Below are positions 45,301-55,833 of a stretch of 64,000 nucleotides of DNA, piece after piece (within the stretch, counting starts at the first letter, position 1; every line of letters begins with the position of its first letter). The stretch is taken from positions 310,001 to 374,000 of the forward strand of contig NC_058501.1 of the NCBI RefSeq assembly GCF_020382885.2, in the 5' to 3' direction. This DNA comes from Scatophagus argus (lineage: Eukaryota > Chordata > Actinopteri > Scatophagidae). Below the pieces are notes generated by a model. It ran no database searches and was not told where the DNA came from. It worked only from the letters and a program-made list of their open reading frames with translations. The translations under genes and the position numbers were made by a program.

Positions 45301-46574
45301 TGCTCGCTCGACTAGGCTGGGAAACGTCAGTTGCATTCGACTGAATTTCCTTGAGATAACCATGACCTGGATGAATGAGAATATTCACAGGCTATTAATA
45401 GAGTAATTTGGACATCCTGATAATGAGTTGCAGGGATACAGCCTGGAATTAACAAAAGCATGGACAAGTTTTTCAGCATCACTCTGAGAGAGGACGCTCC
45501 TAATCTTACTAATATTATGGAGGTGAAAGAAGGCGGGCTTAGAGATCTGTTTAATGTGATGGATAAATGACACATCCTGATTGAAGATAATGCCGAGGTT
45601 CCTCACAGTTGTACTGGAGCTGAAGTAATGCTGTCCAGAGAGAGAATATTATCAGCTATTCTAGTTCTGAGATATTTGGGGCCTAGAACAATGACCTCAG
45701 TTTTGTCTGAGTTTAATAAGAAGAAATTGGAGATCCTTTATGTCCTTAAGACATGCCTGGAGCCTGGCTAACGGCTTTGTTTCTTCAGACTTTAAGGATA
45801 AGTACAGCTGAGTGTCATCAGCATAATAATGAAAGTTTATTCCATGTTTCTGAATAATATTTCCTAGAGGGAGCATGCATGAGGTGAACAGGATCGGCCT
45901 GAGCACTGAACCCTCTGGAACACTGTGATCAACCCTTGTATGTAAAGAGGAAACATTGTCATTAACATGAACAAAATGAAATCTGACTGATAAATATGAT
46001 TTAAACCAGCCTAGTGCTGTCCGCACTGTGATCCGAGTCTCATGTTCTAATCTGTGTAATGAAATGCTGTGATCTACATTATCAAAGACAGCACTGAGAT
46101 TCAGTAGAACAAGTATAGAGAGTCATGAGGAGGTCATTAGTAACTTTAACCAGTGCTGTTTCTGTGTTGTGATGGATTCTGAAACCAGACTGAAACACTT
46201 CAAACAGACTGTTCCTATGTGGGTGATCAGCTAACTGACTTGCAACCACCCTTTCAAGTATCTTAGAAACAAATGGGAGGTTGGATATCAGTCTATATTT
46301 TGCTAAGATGTCTGGGTTAAGTGAAGGTCTGATAACAGCCGTTTTAAACACCTGTTGTACATAACCTGTTGGTAAAGACCAGCTGATCTGATCTAATAAG
46401 AAGCGCCAATCAGAGGAAAGACGTCCTTGAGGAGCTTTCTTGGGATGGGTTGGGTTCTAAGAGACATGTATATTTATTAATGCTGGAGGTTAGCTCAGGG
46501 AGGTCTAGAGGCAGGAAGCTATGCAGAGGTGGATTAGGACTAAAAGAGGTTTCTAATGTATTACTACAGCAGCA

Positions 46575-47960
46575 TGTAGCACTTGCAAACACATGGGGAA
46601 CAGAGAAATATTCCTGGGGCTGTAACTGTGAATCATGGGACATGGCCATAGCAAATACCAGGAAGGAGGATTGGAGTTATAATCCAAAACCACAGAGATC
46701 TGAAGATTTAAAACAAAGATTATCAATGATAAAACGAGAAGGTGCACATACTGTGATAAGTAACTTACAACGCCCCAATCCTGATGACAGTGGCACCTAT
46801 GTACTAGGGGGATATCAAAGCGGATACCCTCAAAACATAATACAGTTAAGACATAACTAAGAAGATAGAACCTGTAACTAACATTTACAACATCTCGACA
46901 AGATGATGATTTACGAGGATAAACTAGCTCTGGAGACAGGATACACATACAGAAATGAATGGCTTGAGTGGATGATGTTTACTGCTTGCTAGAATGGTCA
47001 GTCGAACTGTACTGCATGTGCAAAAGCCAGACCACAACTAGGAACAGCTCCATTCAGATTAAACCTTGATAGTGATCCCAGTGGCCTGGAATGCTTACAG
47101 CTATATAATGACTATTTTATCCCTAACTCCAGTGCCTGTAAAACACTTTCACTGCTGTTTCCCCCAGTCAGAAAAACAGATGTTCCACCCTCAGTTACTG
47201 CTTTTGAGGGTAATTACACATGCTTTGAACATATCAGGTCAGGAGTAAATTTTAAAAAATTCCCCTCAGGTTACTGCTAGATCACCACAAATATCACCAT
47301 GGATACAGGGAATTATTTGACTTCCTGGTTTCTAAACCACACGGCTATGAGAGCTGACCTCTGGTGGCTGTGTGGAGATATGAAACTTAGGCCCAAGATC
47401 CCCTCTGATTGACATGGTAGTTGTGCACTTACTCAGTTACTCATACCAATCCATATATTCCCTACAGGTGAATTCTGAGACCTCGGAGGAAAACTTCCTG
47501 CTGATTATCTAAAGCGCTACTGTAGGTCTGACACACCAGTGGGCTCATTTAATAATAGAGTATACACTGACAGTATTGGTGTCCCAAGAGGGGTCCCGAG
47601 TTCAAACCTAGAAATCAAGTTGCTGTGGGGTTCGAATCTTTTCTTTCCTGGTGGGTAACAGTGAATAAAAATGTTGATTGGATTAATTATATTTATTACA
47701 ATCAACAAAGATTTGTCAGTTACACTAGAGACACTGTGAAGGGCATTGCTGGGCAACTGGGTCCAATGTATCTTATGGCTTGGCAAAATAGAATGACTCT
47801 AGACATGTTGTTAGCAGAGAAAGGAGGTGTTTGCAAATGTTTGGAACATTCTGTTGCACTTTTATCCCAAACTATACTTCCCCAGATGGCAGTATCACCA
47901 AGGCCCTGGATGGACTTACATCGTTGTCCAAGGGAAGGGGTGTTAGAGGGTTAGAGTTGT
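46575..47960 (+). pseudogene. Endogenous retrovirus env remnant
   Basis: Retroviral env encodes the surface and transmembrane envelope proteins. Near 47790-47870 the plus strand shows the hallmark of a transmembrane subunit: an LLAEKGG immunosuppressive-domain-type motif, followed by a CX6CC-type cysteine cluster that is split between two frames by a frameshift. A segment at about 46720-46860 (DDSGTY motif) resembles an immunoglobulin V-type strand end and lies in the surface-subunit position. Stops and frameshifts occur throughout, there is no open frame over about 140 codons, and no gag, pol or paired LTRs are visible. It is a decayed fragment. Confidence 0.75.
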
Positions 47961-48310
47961 TAGGAAAGAAGGTGCAGTTGGAAGAGATGAGTTTTCAGGT
48001 GCTTTTTAAAGGAAGAGTGGGGCGAACCTGCTCTTACTGTGGCTGGTAGGCTGTTCCACCAGCGTGGAACGTTGTCAGAGAAAAGTCTGGCTTACGAGTG
48101 CCTTGTGTGAAGGGATGGCAGAGCCAGACGAAGTTCATTTGCTGAACATAGAGCCCAAGAAGGGTTGTAAGAATAAGAATAAGAATGTTCAGGTCCCTGG
48201 GTGCAGACTCTGATGTCACTCTGTAAGCTGGCATTAGTGACTTGAATTTGATTCTGGCTACCATAGGTGACTAATGTAGTTGGATGAGTAATGGAGTGAC
48301 ATGAGCCTGT
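47960..48310 (-). mobile_element. LINE RT C-terminal fragment
   Basis: On the minus strand: THPTTLVTYGSQNQIQVTNA near 48285-48225, then ELRLALPSLHTRHS near 48130-48092 and a TFHAGGTAYQP segment. This matches the end of fish LINE RT proteins with an LALPSLRTRHS-type block. It is a fragment only, with several frameshifts. Confidence 0.6.
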
Positions 48311-49038
48311 TTGCTCTAGCTCCTGTTTTTTGCTTCCCACTTAATTTCCTGTGTCGTCTTGTCATGCCATGTAAAGGTGGTGGCGGATGGAACCAGTACC
48401 CATATCCACTATTTGTTGTGATCTGACTTGGGGGAAGGGGGGGGGGGGTGGTCCAGGTCTGTGCAGAACAGCTAATAGCGCATCACCTTGGTGTATGCCG
48501 TACTTGATGGTAACTTGTGCATCTGGCTTTCAGTTAACCTGTAGAGTTGTTTCCACAGCTGCATCGAGTTCTGAAGGCTTTTGGGTCTTGTTCTGGGAGA
48601 TTGCCGTGATCTCCTCTTAGAGCTACTAGCCACTGAGCATTGATGTTATGTGATGCTTCCTTCTCCCATGTGTTTTTTCCAGTACTGTTCAGTCTCAGAC
48701 CTGGGTGGATCCATTCTCATGTTACCACCCTGCCACAGGGAGCACACTTTAGATAGTTTGGTGGAAAACATCCTGTTTATTCTCCTAGCTTCTGCTTTGC
48801 ATGTGTATCTCTTCAGGCGGGCAACCAGAGGTGCCTGTCTCTGTTTGGCAGTCTCTAGTGCCTCAGGTGTAGACTTCATTGGTAGCACTTTCTTCACCAT
48901 GTCTCTCATTAGTTCTGAGAGCCGACTGACTTCTCTCCGTTTTGCCCTGATCTTGGCCTCCAACCTCCTCTTCCATGGGGGATAATGCTCCTTTCTCCTT
49001 GTTACAGTGTTCTGGTGTTAACCTTGTAGCCAAGCATC
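48311..49038 (-). mobile_element. Non-LTR retrotransposon fragment (R4/Dong-like?), disrupted by BEL
   Basis: On the minus strand: a PWRRRLEAKIRAK-like start at 48990-48950, then SRLSELMRDMVKK, ETAKQRQAPLVARLKRYTCK, AEARRINRMFS and EQYWKKHMGEG (48690), followed by an INAQWLVALRGDH block (48640). After a deletion an IHQGDAL RT block appears near 48490. The clade is from memory and tentative. The upstream continuation is at 56350-56435, beyond the BEL element. Confidence 0.7.
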
Positions 49039-49043
49039 TCAAG
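49039..49043. repeat. BEL target-site duplication, left
   Basis: TCAAG immediately before the 5' LTR, matching 56345-56349. Confidence 0.95.
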
Positions 49044-49560
49044 TGTAACTGTTTGAGACAGTGTTTATGAGTTAATGAAATGGTTTTAAAAAGGTTGATA
49101 AATAAGTATGAGTTCATAATGAGTTCATAAACAATTTAGAGTATTAAAAATGTGAGTAAAGAGACAGAAAGAGTTCCAATGTGATTTTATTTTGAAATGT
49201 ACAGACATGATTTGTTGTATGAGGAATTGTGGGTAGAAGGAGAGCCCGCGCTTTGAGAAAAGAGAGTCTGGATATGGCAGCGCATGGTCAGAAAACACAA
49301 AAAAGTGACTACACTATGTTCTAGAGGCGCACACGGTAAATATACTTTTGTTTGCCTGTGTATTATTTTGGTTATTTCCACTTGGACTGTATTTTTGTTT
49401 GTTAGTTTGAGCGGCATTAGCCTCATTTGGACTTTTATGTTTCAGTTTTCACGGTGTCTCAAGATTGTTTGTCGTCGGAGGAGAATGAGGAGAAAATAAA
49501 AAAGATGAATCTTGACATCAGTATGATTCGTGGCCTTTTTCAAGAACGAGTGTAGCTACA
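49044..49560 (+). repeat. BEL/Pao 5' LTR
   Basis: Starts TGTAACTGTTTGAG and ends GTGTAGCTACA. It aligns along its whole length with 55834-56344, differing mainly by small indels around a repeated GAGTTCATAA word near 49105-49130. It should supply the promoter and poly(A) functions; AATAAA-type sequence (AAAATAAAAAAG) is near 49493. Confidence 0.96.
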
Positions 49561-49642
49561 GTGAAAACGTAACGCTAACACGGCCAAGAGACATAGAGAC
49601 GAGAGCTGCAAATGTTTCTGTTTAATATTATATGAATGTTCT

Positions 49643-52600
49643 GTGTATTTTGACTTAAGAGTTCAACATTTCTGTTTCATCGCTATGTCAGTCCACAGCG
49701 AAAATTCACAATGTGGGGGTCTTAGTGAACATGTTGAGTCCCTTGAAGCAGAGTTAGCTAGATTAAATGAACGGTTAAAATCTCAGATTGATGAGGCTGA
49801 AATAGAGAGACTAAAGACACTTATTGATGATATCAATGCTAAAATACAAATTCAAAGGGTATCAGTAACAGAGCCAACCTCCAATGTTGAACCCCGTAAA
49901 TCCTCGCGAGAGAGAAAGTTAACTCCCAAAATGCTGGAGCTAAAACAACAAGAGATCTCTCAAAAGGAGAATAAGTTTGTTATTTTATATGACAAATGGA
50001 AGGAGCAAATCAGAGCTGCACGCTCCTCACTCAAAAATGAGTGCTCTGACAAGGATTTGTGTTGTATGATGGATGATGTAGAAGGGCTAGAGGCTCTAGT
50101 GAAGGATGCATACGAGAATGTCCGAGCACAGTCTCTACCTTCCACTGATATCAGACGTAAAATGGATTCATGCACAGCAGTAACTGCAGATGTGATGGTG
50201 CTACTGAAAGTGCGGATGAGTGAAGTGGGGCAAGATGACTTTGACGCTAAGGCAGAAAATGCAAGATTGCACACGACGCTCGACAGAGAGTACGCACAGT
50301 CGATATTTAGTGCCTCAGTCCTCGAAGCTTCCATTTGTAGTCGCCAGTCGAGATGCTCATCAGAACAGCAAAGTATCACAGTAAAAAGAGCGGACTGTGC
50401 CGCACAACTTGCAGCCAAAAAGGCAGAGATTGAAATGGATGAGGCAATTGCTGCACAAAGGCAAGAACTGAAAAGACTGGAAGATCAGCGAGACCTTCAA
50501 GTAATAGCTGCTAAAATGAAAGCTTACTCTGAAGCAGGCTCGGATGAGGTCCCTGGAGTGGGTGTGAGTCACTGTCCTCCTGTGTCTAACAAAATTGAAA
50601 GGATAAAAGAGGAACCATTGCATCAAAACAATGAACAATCTAACAACGTAAGCAAAAACATTTCTTTAGCTCAAGCAATACATGACGCAATGGCACTCAC
50701 CAGACTTCCAGCACCCGAGCCCTCGGTCTTCTCAGGAGACCCACTCAAGTTCATAGAGTGGAGCACCAGTTTCAAAGCACTCATAGAAAGTAGATGCACA
50801 AATCCAGCTGACAGATTGTTCTACCTTCAGAAATACATCAGCGGCGAAGCACGGTCAGTGCTGGAAGGAAGCTTCTACAGGAAGGATGAAGAAGCTTACA
50901 ACCAAGCATGGGAGGCATTGAATGCTCGCTATGGCCATCCCTTTGTAATCCAGTGTGCATATAGAGAAAAACTGAATAACTGGCCAAAGATAAGTTCGAG
51001 AGACTCTGTTAAACTCAGACAGTACAGTGACTTCCTGACTGCTTGCAGCAATGCCATGCCACACATTAAAGGTCTTCAGGTATTGAATGATTGTGAAGAA
51101 AATCAGAGGATGCTACAAAAACTCCCCGATTGGGTGACATCACGCTGGAATCGACATGTAACAAAACAGCTGCAAGAAACACATGAATATCCCAGTTTCG
51201 AAGAGTTTGCCAAGTTTTTGGCTCATGAGGCAGATGTGGCATGTAACCCTGTAACATCCCTGTATGCCTTGAAATCATCTGAAGAAAGGCCTTCCAGAGA
51301 CATGAAGCGGCCAAAGGCCAATGTATTCATTACAAATACAAAGGAATCAGAAAAATCCAACACAGTGATGAAAACACAAGGCTCTGTGGAGAACAGCACA
51401 AGAGAGACAAATGACTCAAAGAGGTTAAACATGCCATTCAGTTCTCCCAGTCCAGTTAAATGCATGTACTGTAAGGAAAGTCACTCCATTCACAAATGCC
51501 AGGCACTCACCAATAAGTCACCAGAAGAAAAGAAAAGATTCATACTGGACAGAAATCTGTGTTTTGGTTGTCTTAAGAAAGGACACAATTCAAGGGACTG
51601 CAGAAACAAGGCAACCTGTGGCATATGCAAAAAACAGCATCCAACACCGTTGCATGAGCACCGCAGCACTTCTTCAGACGCGTCTCCCCATGCTGTTGTG
51701 CAAGCAGAAGAGTCATCTTCACTCTCTTGCTCCATAGACAAAGGTGATGGTGGGAGCACATCCATGATAGTGCCTGTGTGGCTCTCATCAGTCACAACTC
51801 CTGAAACAGAGACATTGGTGTATGCTTTGTTAGATACGCAGAGTAGCACTACCTTTGTAGACAAAGAGGTGTGTGAGAAGATGGGGACAGGGTTAGAGCC
51901 GGTCAAGCTAAAACTTACCACTATGATGGGAAAAGATTCCATTGTTCAGAGTGACAGGGTTAGTGGTCTTAGAGTCAGAGGGTTTGCTTTAAATAGCTTT
52001 GTTAACTTGCCACCTGCATACACCAGAGACTTCATCCCACTTGAACGCACACACATTCCTACACCTGCAACAGCAAAAGGGTGGAAGCACCTGAGTGCTA
52101 TAGCACACGAAATACCAGAGTTGTTAGACTGTGAAGTTGGACTCTTAATAGGCTATGACTGTTGTAGGGCACTAGCACCACGACATGTTATTACAGGTGG
52201 TGATGAAGAGCCATATGCCATTAGGACTGACTTGGGATGGAGTATTGTTGGTAGTTCACCAAAGACTGCTAAGTCCACAGAGGTAACAGGTCTTTGCCAT
52301 CGTGTGTCCGTCAAAGAGCTTCCATCATTAACACCAGCTGCTGTTCTCAGAGTCCTTGAATCTGATTTCAGAGACACAAATTATGGAGAGAAGACCATAT
52401 CACAAGATGATATTCAGTTCATGCAGATCATGAACCAGACAATACAGCAGAACTCAGATGGCCACCTGGAAATGCCTCTTCCTTTCAAAACACGTCCACA
52501 CCTACCAGAAAACAAGCACCTGGCTCTGGTGAGACTGAAGCACCTGAAAGTGAAACTTGAGAGGAATCCCAAATTCAAGGAGGATTATATTAGATTCATG

Positions 52601-55600
52601 GCAGGTGTCATCGAAGGTGGAGAAGCAGAGAAGGCGGAAGGCTCACCCCCGGACGGAAATGTGTGGTATATACCACATCATGGTGTCTATCACCCAAGAA
52701 AACCTGAGAAGATTAGAGTTGTATTTGATTGTTCTGCTAAATATGAGGGTACAGCTCTAAATGATCACTTACTGACAGGACCTGATCTCACAAATGGTTT
52801 GTCAGGGGTTCTCTGTAGATTCCGCAAACATCCAGTTGCTATCATTTGTGATGTAGAGAAAATGTTTCATAGATTTCATGTAAGAAGAGAAGACAGAAAT
52901 TACTTGCGGTTTCTTTGGTGGGAACAGGGGGATACCAACTCAGAGCCAAAAGAATATCGCATGAAGGTTCACCTCTTTGGAGCAGCGTCCTCCCCTGGCT
53001 GCGCCAATTATGGGATGAAGTTCCTAGCAAATGAAAATGAAAGGGAGTATCCATCTGCGGCCAACTTCATAAAGAAAAATTTTTATGTTGATGATGGCCT
53101 CATCAGTGTGGAGACGGCAGGGAAAGCCCTCCAACTAGTGAAAGAGACACAGGCTGTGTGTGCAAAGGGGAAACTGCATCTCCACAAGTTCGTCTCCAAC
53201 GACAGAGAAGTCTTGGAGTCAATTCCGGACTGTGAACGAGCCAGTGGAGTTCATGATGTGAATCTCAGCCATGGAGACTTTCCTGTCCAGACTGTGTTGG
53301 GAGTGAAATGGAATGTGGACAGTGACACTTTCTCTTTCAGTGTATCCCTAGAGAAAAAACCAGCAACGCGGAGAGGAATTCTTTCAACTGTAGCCTCTGT
53401 GTTCGACCCCCTTGGCTTCCTTGCTCCTTTTCTCCTATTGGGAAAGAAAGTGCTACAAGAAATGTGTAAAAAGGGCATAGCATGGGATGAACCACTGCCC
53501 AAAGACTTAGAGCCACAGTGGAAAAATTGGCTGAATGATCTGGAGAACCTGCAAAAGCTTCACATCCCAAGATGCTTTGCTCCTGAATCCTTGGGAAAGG
53601 TTCAGAGAGTCGAGTTGCATCACTTTTCAGATGCAAGTAGCCATGGATATGGTCAATGTTCATACATCCGAGTGGTGAGTGAGGACAAAGTTCATTGTTC
53701 TTTGATCATAGGCAAGGCCAGAGTCGCTCCCACAAAGGTTGTAACCATACCAAGACTTGAGTTAACAGCTGCTGTGGTCTCAGCAGCAGTCAGTAGCATG
53801 TTAAAAGAGGAGCTGGAACTCAAAATTGATCAGGAATACTTTTGGACTGACTCCAAGATAGTTCTAGGCTACATTGCTAATGAAGCCCGTAGGTTTCACG
53901 TTTTTGTCGCAAACAGAGTACAGAGAATCAGAGACTCAACAGATCCAGCCCAGTGGTACTATATTGATACTGACCAAAATCCGGCTGATCATGCCTCCAG
54001 AGGCCTCAAAGTGGCAGACTTGATCAACTCCAATTGGTTTACTGGGCCAAAATTCCTCTGGGAGAGAGAAATTGCCACACCAAAAACAAATCCGGAGCTT
54101 ATGGTAGGAGATCCTGAGATAAAAACGACACAAGCACTGCAAATCAGTGCTGTCAAGGAAGAGAACTTCCTAGACAGATTCAAAAGATTCTCTAAGTGGC
54201 ATACTGCATTGAATGTTGTAGCTCGAATCCTACGGCTAGCACAAAAGGACAAATTACCAGAGCTCATAACAGTTGAAGAAAGGAGAAAGGCTAGTTTAGT
54301 GCTTGTGAGATTAGCACAGAGAGATGCCTTCAAAGAGGAGATACAGAAGCTTAAGCAGGGAAAATTGTCACATAATAATCAGTTGTTTCAGCTTGATCCA
54401 GTGCTGCAGGAGGGTGTCCTCAGGGTGGGAGGGAGATTAAAGGCAGCTTCCTTACCTCTTCATCAGAAACACCCAGCCATCTTGCCAAAAGATGGTGTCA
54501 TCACACGTATGATCCTGGACTACTGTCATGAAAAAACTCAGCATCAAGGCAGAGGTCAAACCCTCAATGAACTGAGAGCAAATGGCTACTGGATTCATGG
54601 TGGCAGTAAAGTTGTGGCAAATCAAATCAAACAGTGTGTCTCATGCAGAAGAGCTCGCAGGCCTACAGAAACACAAAAAATGGCTGACCTACCTGTGAAC
54701 CGTATTGACCCCTCACCACCGTTCTCATTCTGTGGGATGGACTGCTTTGGACCCTTTCCAACTAAGCAGGGTCGGAAGGAAAGTAAGAGATACGGTCTGA
54801 TATTCACTTGTTTATCATCAAGAGCCGTTCACATTGAAATGCTTGAGGATCTAACAATGGATGCATTCATAAATGCTTTGCGATGTTTTATAGCTATCCG
54901 AGGACCTGTAAGAGAGATCAGATCAGATCAGGGAACAAATTTTGCAGGGGCTAGAAATGAACTCTCAAAAACTCTAAAAGAAATGGACAAAGATAGAGTG
55001 GCTGCTTACTTAGCAGAGAAACAGTGTGACCTTGTCATGAATGTACCTGATGCTAGTCACATGGGAGGTGTATGGGAACGACAGATTAGGACAGTGAGAA
55101 GTGTCATGACATGGGCCCTCTCAAAGAGTGTTGGGAGGTTGGATGATGCATCCTTGAGAACATTTTTCTATGAAGCCATGTCAATAATAAACAGTCGCCC
55201 ACTCACTAATGACAGCATCAGTGATCCCAAAGGTGAAGAACCACTTACACCGAACCACTTGCTCACTATGAAGACCTCTGTCCCTCTGCCGCCTCCAGGA
55301 AAATTTGAGGCAGAAGATCTGTACGCTAAGAAAAGGTGGCGCAGAGTGCAATATTTGTCTGAACAATTCTGGTGTAGGTGGAAGAAAGAATATTTAGCAA
55401 ACATCACTCTAAGGCAAAAGTGGCATTCTCCACGACGCAATGTTAAGATTGGAGATGTTGTCATTCTCAGAGAAGAGGGATCTCCTCGCAATGAATGGAG
55501 ACTGGGAAGAGTGTTAAATGTTTGTACAGATGATGATGGTCTGGTGCGTAAAGCCACTATACAAATAGGTAACAAAAAACTAGGAAAGGAAGGTCAAAGG

Positions 55601-55666
55601 CTCACTAATCCATCCATTATTGAGCGTCCTATTCATAAACTTGTTGTGTTAGTGGAAAGTAACTAA
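49643..55666 (+). CDS. BEL/Pao Gag-Pol polyprotein, intact
   Basis: A 2007-codon frame without stops; translation probably starts at a later Met such as residue 15. Order: coiled N-terminal region; Gag-like DUF1759 at about 355-510 (PSVFSGDPLKFIEWSTSFKA); zinc knuckles at about 608-665 (CMYCKESHSIHKC, CFGCLKKGHNSRDC); aspartic protease at about 727 (ALLDTQSSTTFVD); reverse transcriptase at about 1020-1240 (FDCSAKYEG, CDVEKMFHRF, YVDDG at about 1149); RNase H region at about 1320-1430 (FSDASSHGYG, WTDSKIVLGY). The integrase has an HHCC-type zinc site (YCHEKTQHQG, CVSCRR) and the catalytic D, D and E in MDCFGPF, SDQGTNFAG and MGGVWERQ. A DUF5641 C-terminus follows. All motifs look complete. Confidence 0.97.
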   Translation: MYFDLRVQHFCFIAMSVHSENSQCGGLSEHVESLEAELARLNERLKSQIDEAEIERLKTLIDDINAKIQIQRVSVTEPTSNVEPRKSSRERKLTPKMLELKQQEISQKENKFVILYDKWKEQIRAARSSLKNECSDKDLCCMMDDVEGLEALVKDAYENVRAQSLPSTDIRRKMDSCTAVTADVMVLLKVRMSEVGQDDFDAKAENARLHTTLDREYAQSIFSASVLEASICSRQSRCSSEQQSITVKRADCAAQLAAKKAEIEMDEAIAAQRQELKRLEDQRDLQVIAAKMKAYSEAGSDEVPGVGVSHCPPVSNKIERIKEEPLHQNNEQSNNVSKNISLAQAIHDAMALTRLPAPEPSVFSGDPLKFIEWSTSFKALIESRCTNPADRLFYLQKYISGEARSVLEGSFYRKDEEAYNQAWEALNARYGHPFVIQCAYREKLNNWPKISSRDSVKLRQYSDFLTACSNAMPHIKGLQVLNDCEENQRMLQKLPDWVTSRWNRHVTKQLQETHEYPSFEEFAKFLAHEADVACNPVTSLYALKSSEERPSRDMKRPKANVFITNTKESEKSNTVMKTQGSVENSTRETNDSKRLNMPFSSPSPVKCMYCKESHSIHKCQALTNKSPEEKKRFILDRNLCFGCLKKGHNSRDCRNKATCGICKKQHPTPLHEHRSTSSDASPHAVVQAEESSSLSCSIDKGDGGSTSMIVPVWLSSVTTPETETLVYALLDTQSSTTFVDKEVCEKMGTGLEPVKLKLTTMMGKDSIVQSDRVSGLRVRGFALNSFVNLPPAYTRDFIPLERTHIPTPATAKGWKHLSAIAHEIPELLDCEVGLLIGYDCCRALAPRHVITGGDEEPYAIRTDLGWSIVGSSPKTAKSTEVTGLCHRVSVKELPSLTPAAVLRVLESDFRDTNYGEKTISQDDIQFMQIMNQTIQQNSDGHLEMPLPFKTRPHLPENKHLALVRLKHLKVKLERNPKFKEDYIRFMAGVIEGGEAEKAEGSPPDGNVWYIPHHGVYHPRKPEKIRVVFDCSAKYEGTALNDHLLTGPDLTNGLSGVLCRFRKHPVAIICDVEKMFHRFHVRREDRNYLRFLWWEQGDTNSEPKEYRMKVHLFGAASSPGCANYGMKFLANENEREYPSAANFIKKNFYVDDGLISVETAGKALQLVKETQAVCAKGKLHLHKFVSNDREVLESIPDCERASGVHDVNLSHGDFPVQTVLGVKWNVDSDTFSFSVSLEKKPATRRGILSTVASVFDPLGFLAPFLLLGKKVLQEMCKKGIAWDEPLPKDLEPQWKNWLNDLENLQKLHIPRCFAPESLGKVQRVELHHFSDASSHGYGQCSYIRVVSEDKVHCSLIIGKARVAPTKVVTIPRLELTAAVVSAAVSSMLKEELELKIDQEYFWTDSKIVLGYIANEARRFHVFVANRVQRIRDSTDPAQWYYIDTDQNPADHASRGLKVADLINSNWFTGPKFLWEREIATPKTNPELMVGDPEIKTTQALQISAVKEENFLDRFKRFSKWHTALNVVARILRLAQKDKLPELITVEERRKASLVLVRLAQRDAFKEEIQKLKQGKLSHNNQLFQLDPVLQEGVLRVGGRLKAASLPLHQKHPAILPKDGVITRMILDYCHEKTQHQGRGQTLNELRANGYWIHGGSKVVANQIKQCVSCRRARRPTETQKMADLPVNRIDPSPPFSFCGMDCFGPFPTKQGRKESKRYGLIFTCLSSRAVHIEMLEDLTMDAFINALRCFIAIRGPVREIRSDQGTNFAGARNELSKTLKEMDKDRVAAYLAEKQCDLVMNVPDASHMGGVWERQIRTVRSVMTWALSKSVGRLDDASLRTFFYEAMSIINSRPLTNDSISDPKGEEPLTPNHLLTMKTSVPLPPPGKFEAEDLYAKKRWRRVQYLSEQFWCRWKKEYLANITLRQKWHSPRRNVKIGDVVILREEGSPRNEWRLGRVLNVCTDDDGLVRKATIQIGNKKLGKEGQRLTNPSIIERPIHKLVVLVESN

Positions 55667-55833
55667 AGGTTTTCCATAGTTACCAAAACATGTAATATGT
55701 ACTTGTGTTGAGAGATACAAAACCATTCTCAATCTCAGAGTTCCTCCCTCATACTTGTTTTGTGTATTGTTTGAGAAATTACTTGATTTATTCAAGGTTA
55801 AAGGTCATCATAAATCATAGTAATTGGTGGGAG

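Larger units (their letters stand above)
44924..45387 (-). mobile_element. Hammerhead-bearing retroelement copy 2, split by a SINE
   Basis: The 11-bp TSD CAGGCTATTAA is at 44913-44923 and 45388-45398. The ends are inverted: TCTCAAGGAAATTCAATCGA at the left matches the reverse complement of the segment ending TTTCCTTGAGATA near 45358. The right end has GACCTGGATGAATGAGAAT, as in the copies at 36221 and 63016. The ribozyme-like core is on the minus strand, with a SINE inside its stem II loop. Confidence 0.75.
44691..46560 (-). mobile_element. LINE (L2-like), interrupted by a hammerhead-bearing repeat
   Basis: On the minus strand, from 46560 downwards: a linker, an RT start (AKYRLISNLPFVSKILERVV, 46300), FQSGFRIHHNTETALVKV, then GWFKSYLSVRFHFVHVND, the catalytic YADDTQLYLS (about 45820) and a C-terminal SQSDAEKLVHAFVNSRL (about 45480). 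The element continues at 44912-44691 beyond the insertion at 44924-45387. A deletion removes RT motif A, and frameshifts are frequent. Confidence 0.88.

Noticed and set aside
46450-46860. 136-codon ORF as a host immunoglobulin-domain gene
   Set aside because: It begins inside LINE sequence and runs into env-type sequence with no splice structure, so a retroviral remnant is more likely.
49187-49426. 79-codon ORF repeated at 55971-56210
   Set aside because: It lies inside both LTRs and is duplicated only because the LTRs are. No domain or start context supports a protein.
49960-55575. Many minus-strand ORFs of 60-150 codons
   Set aside because: They are antisense shadows of the long BEL Gag-Pol frame.
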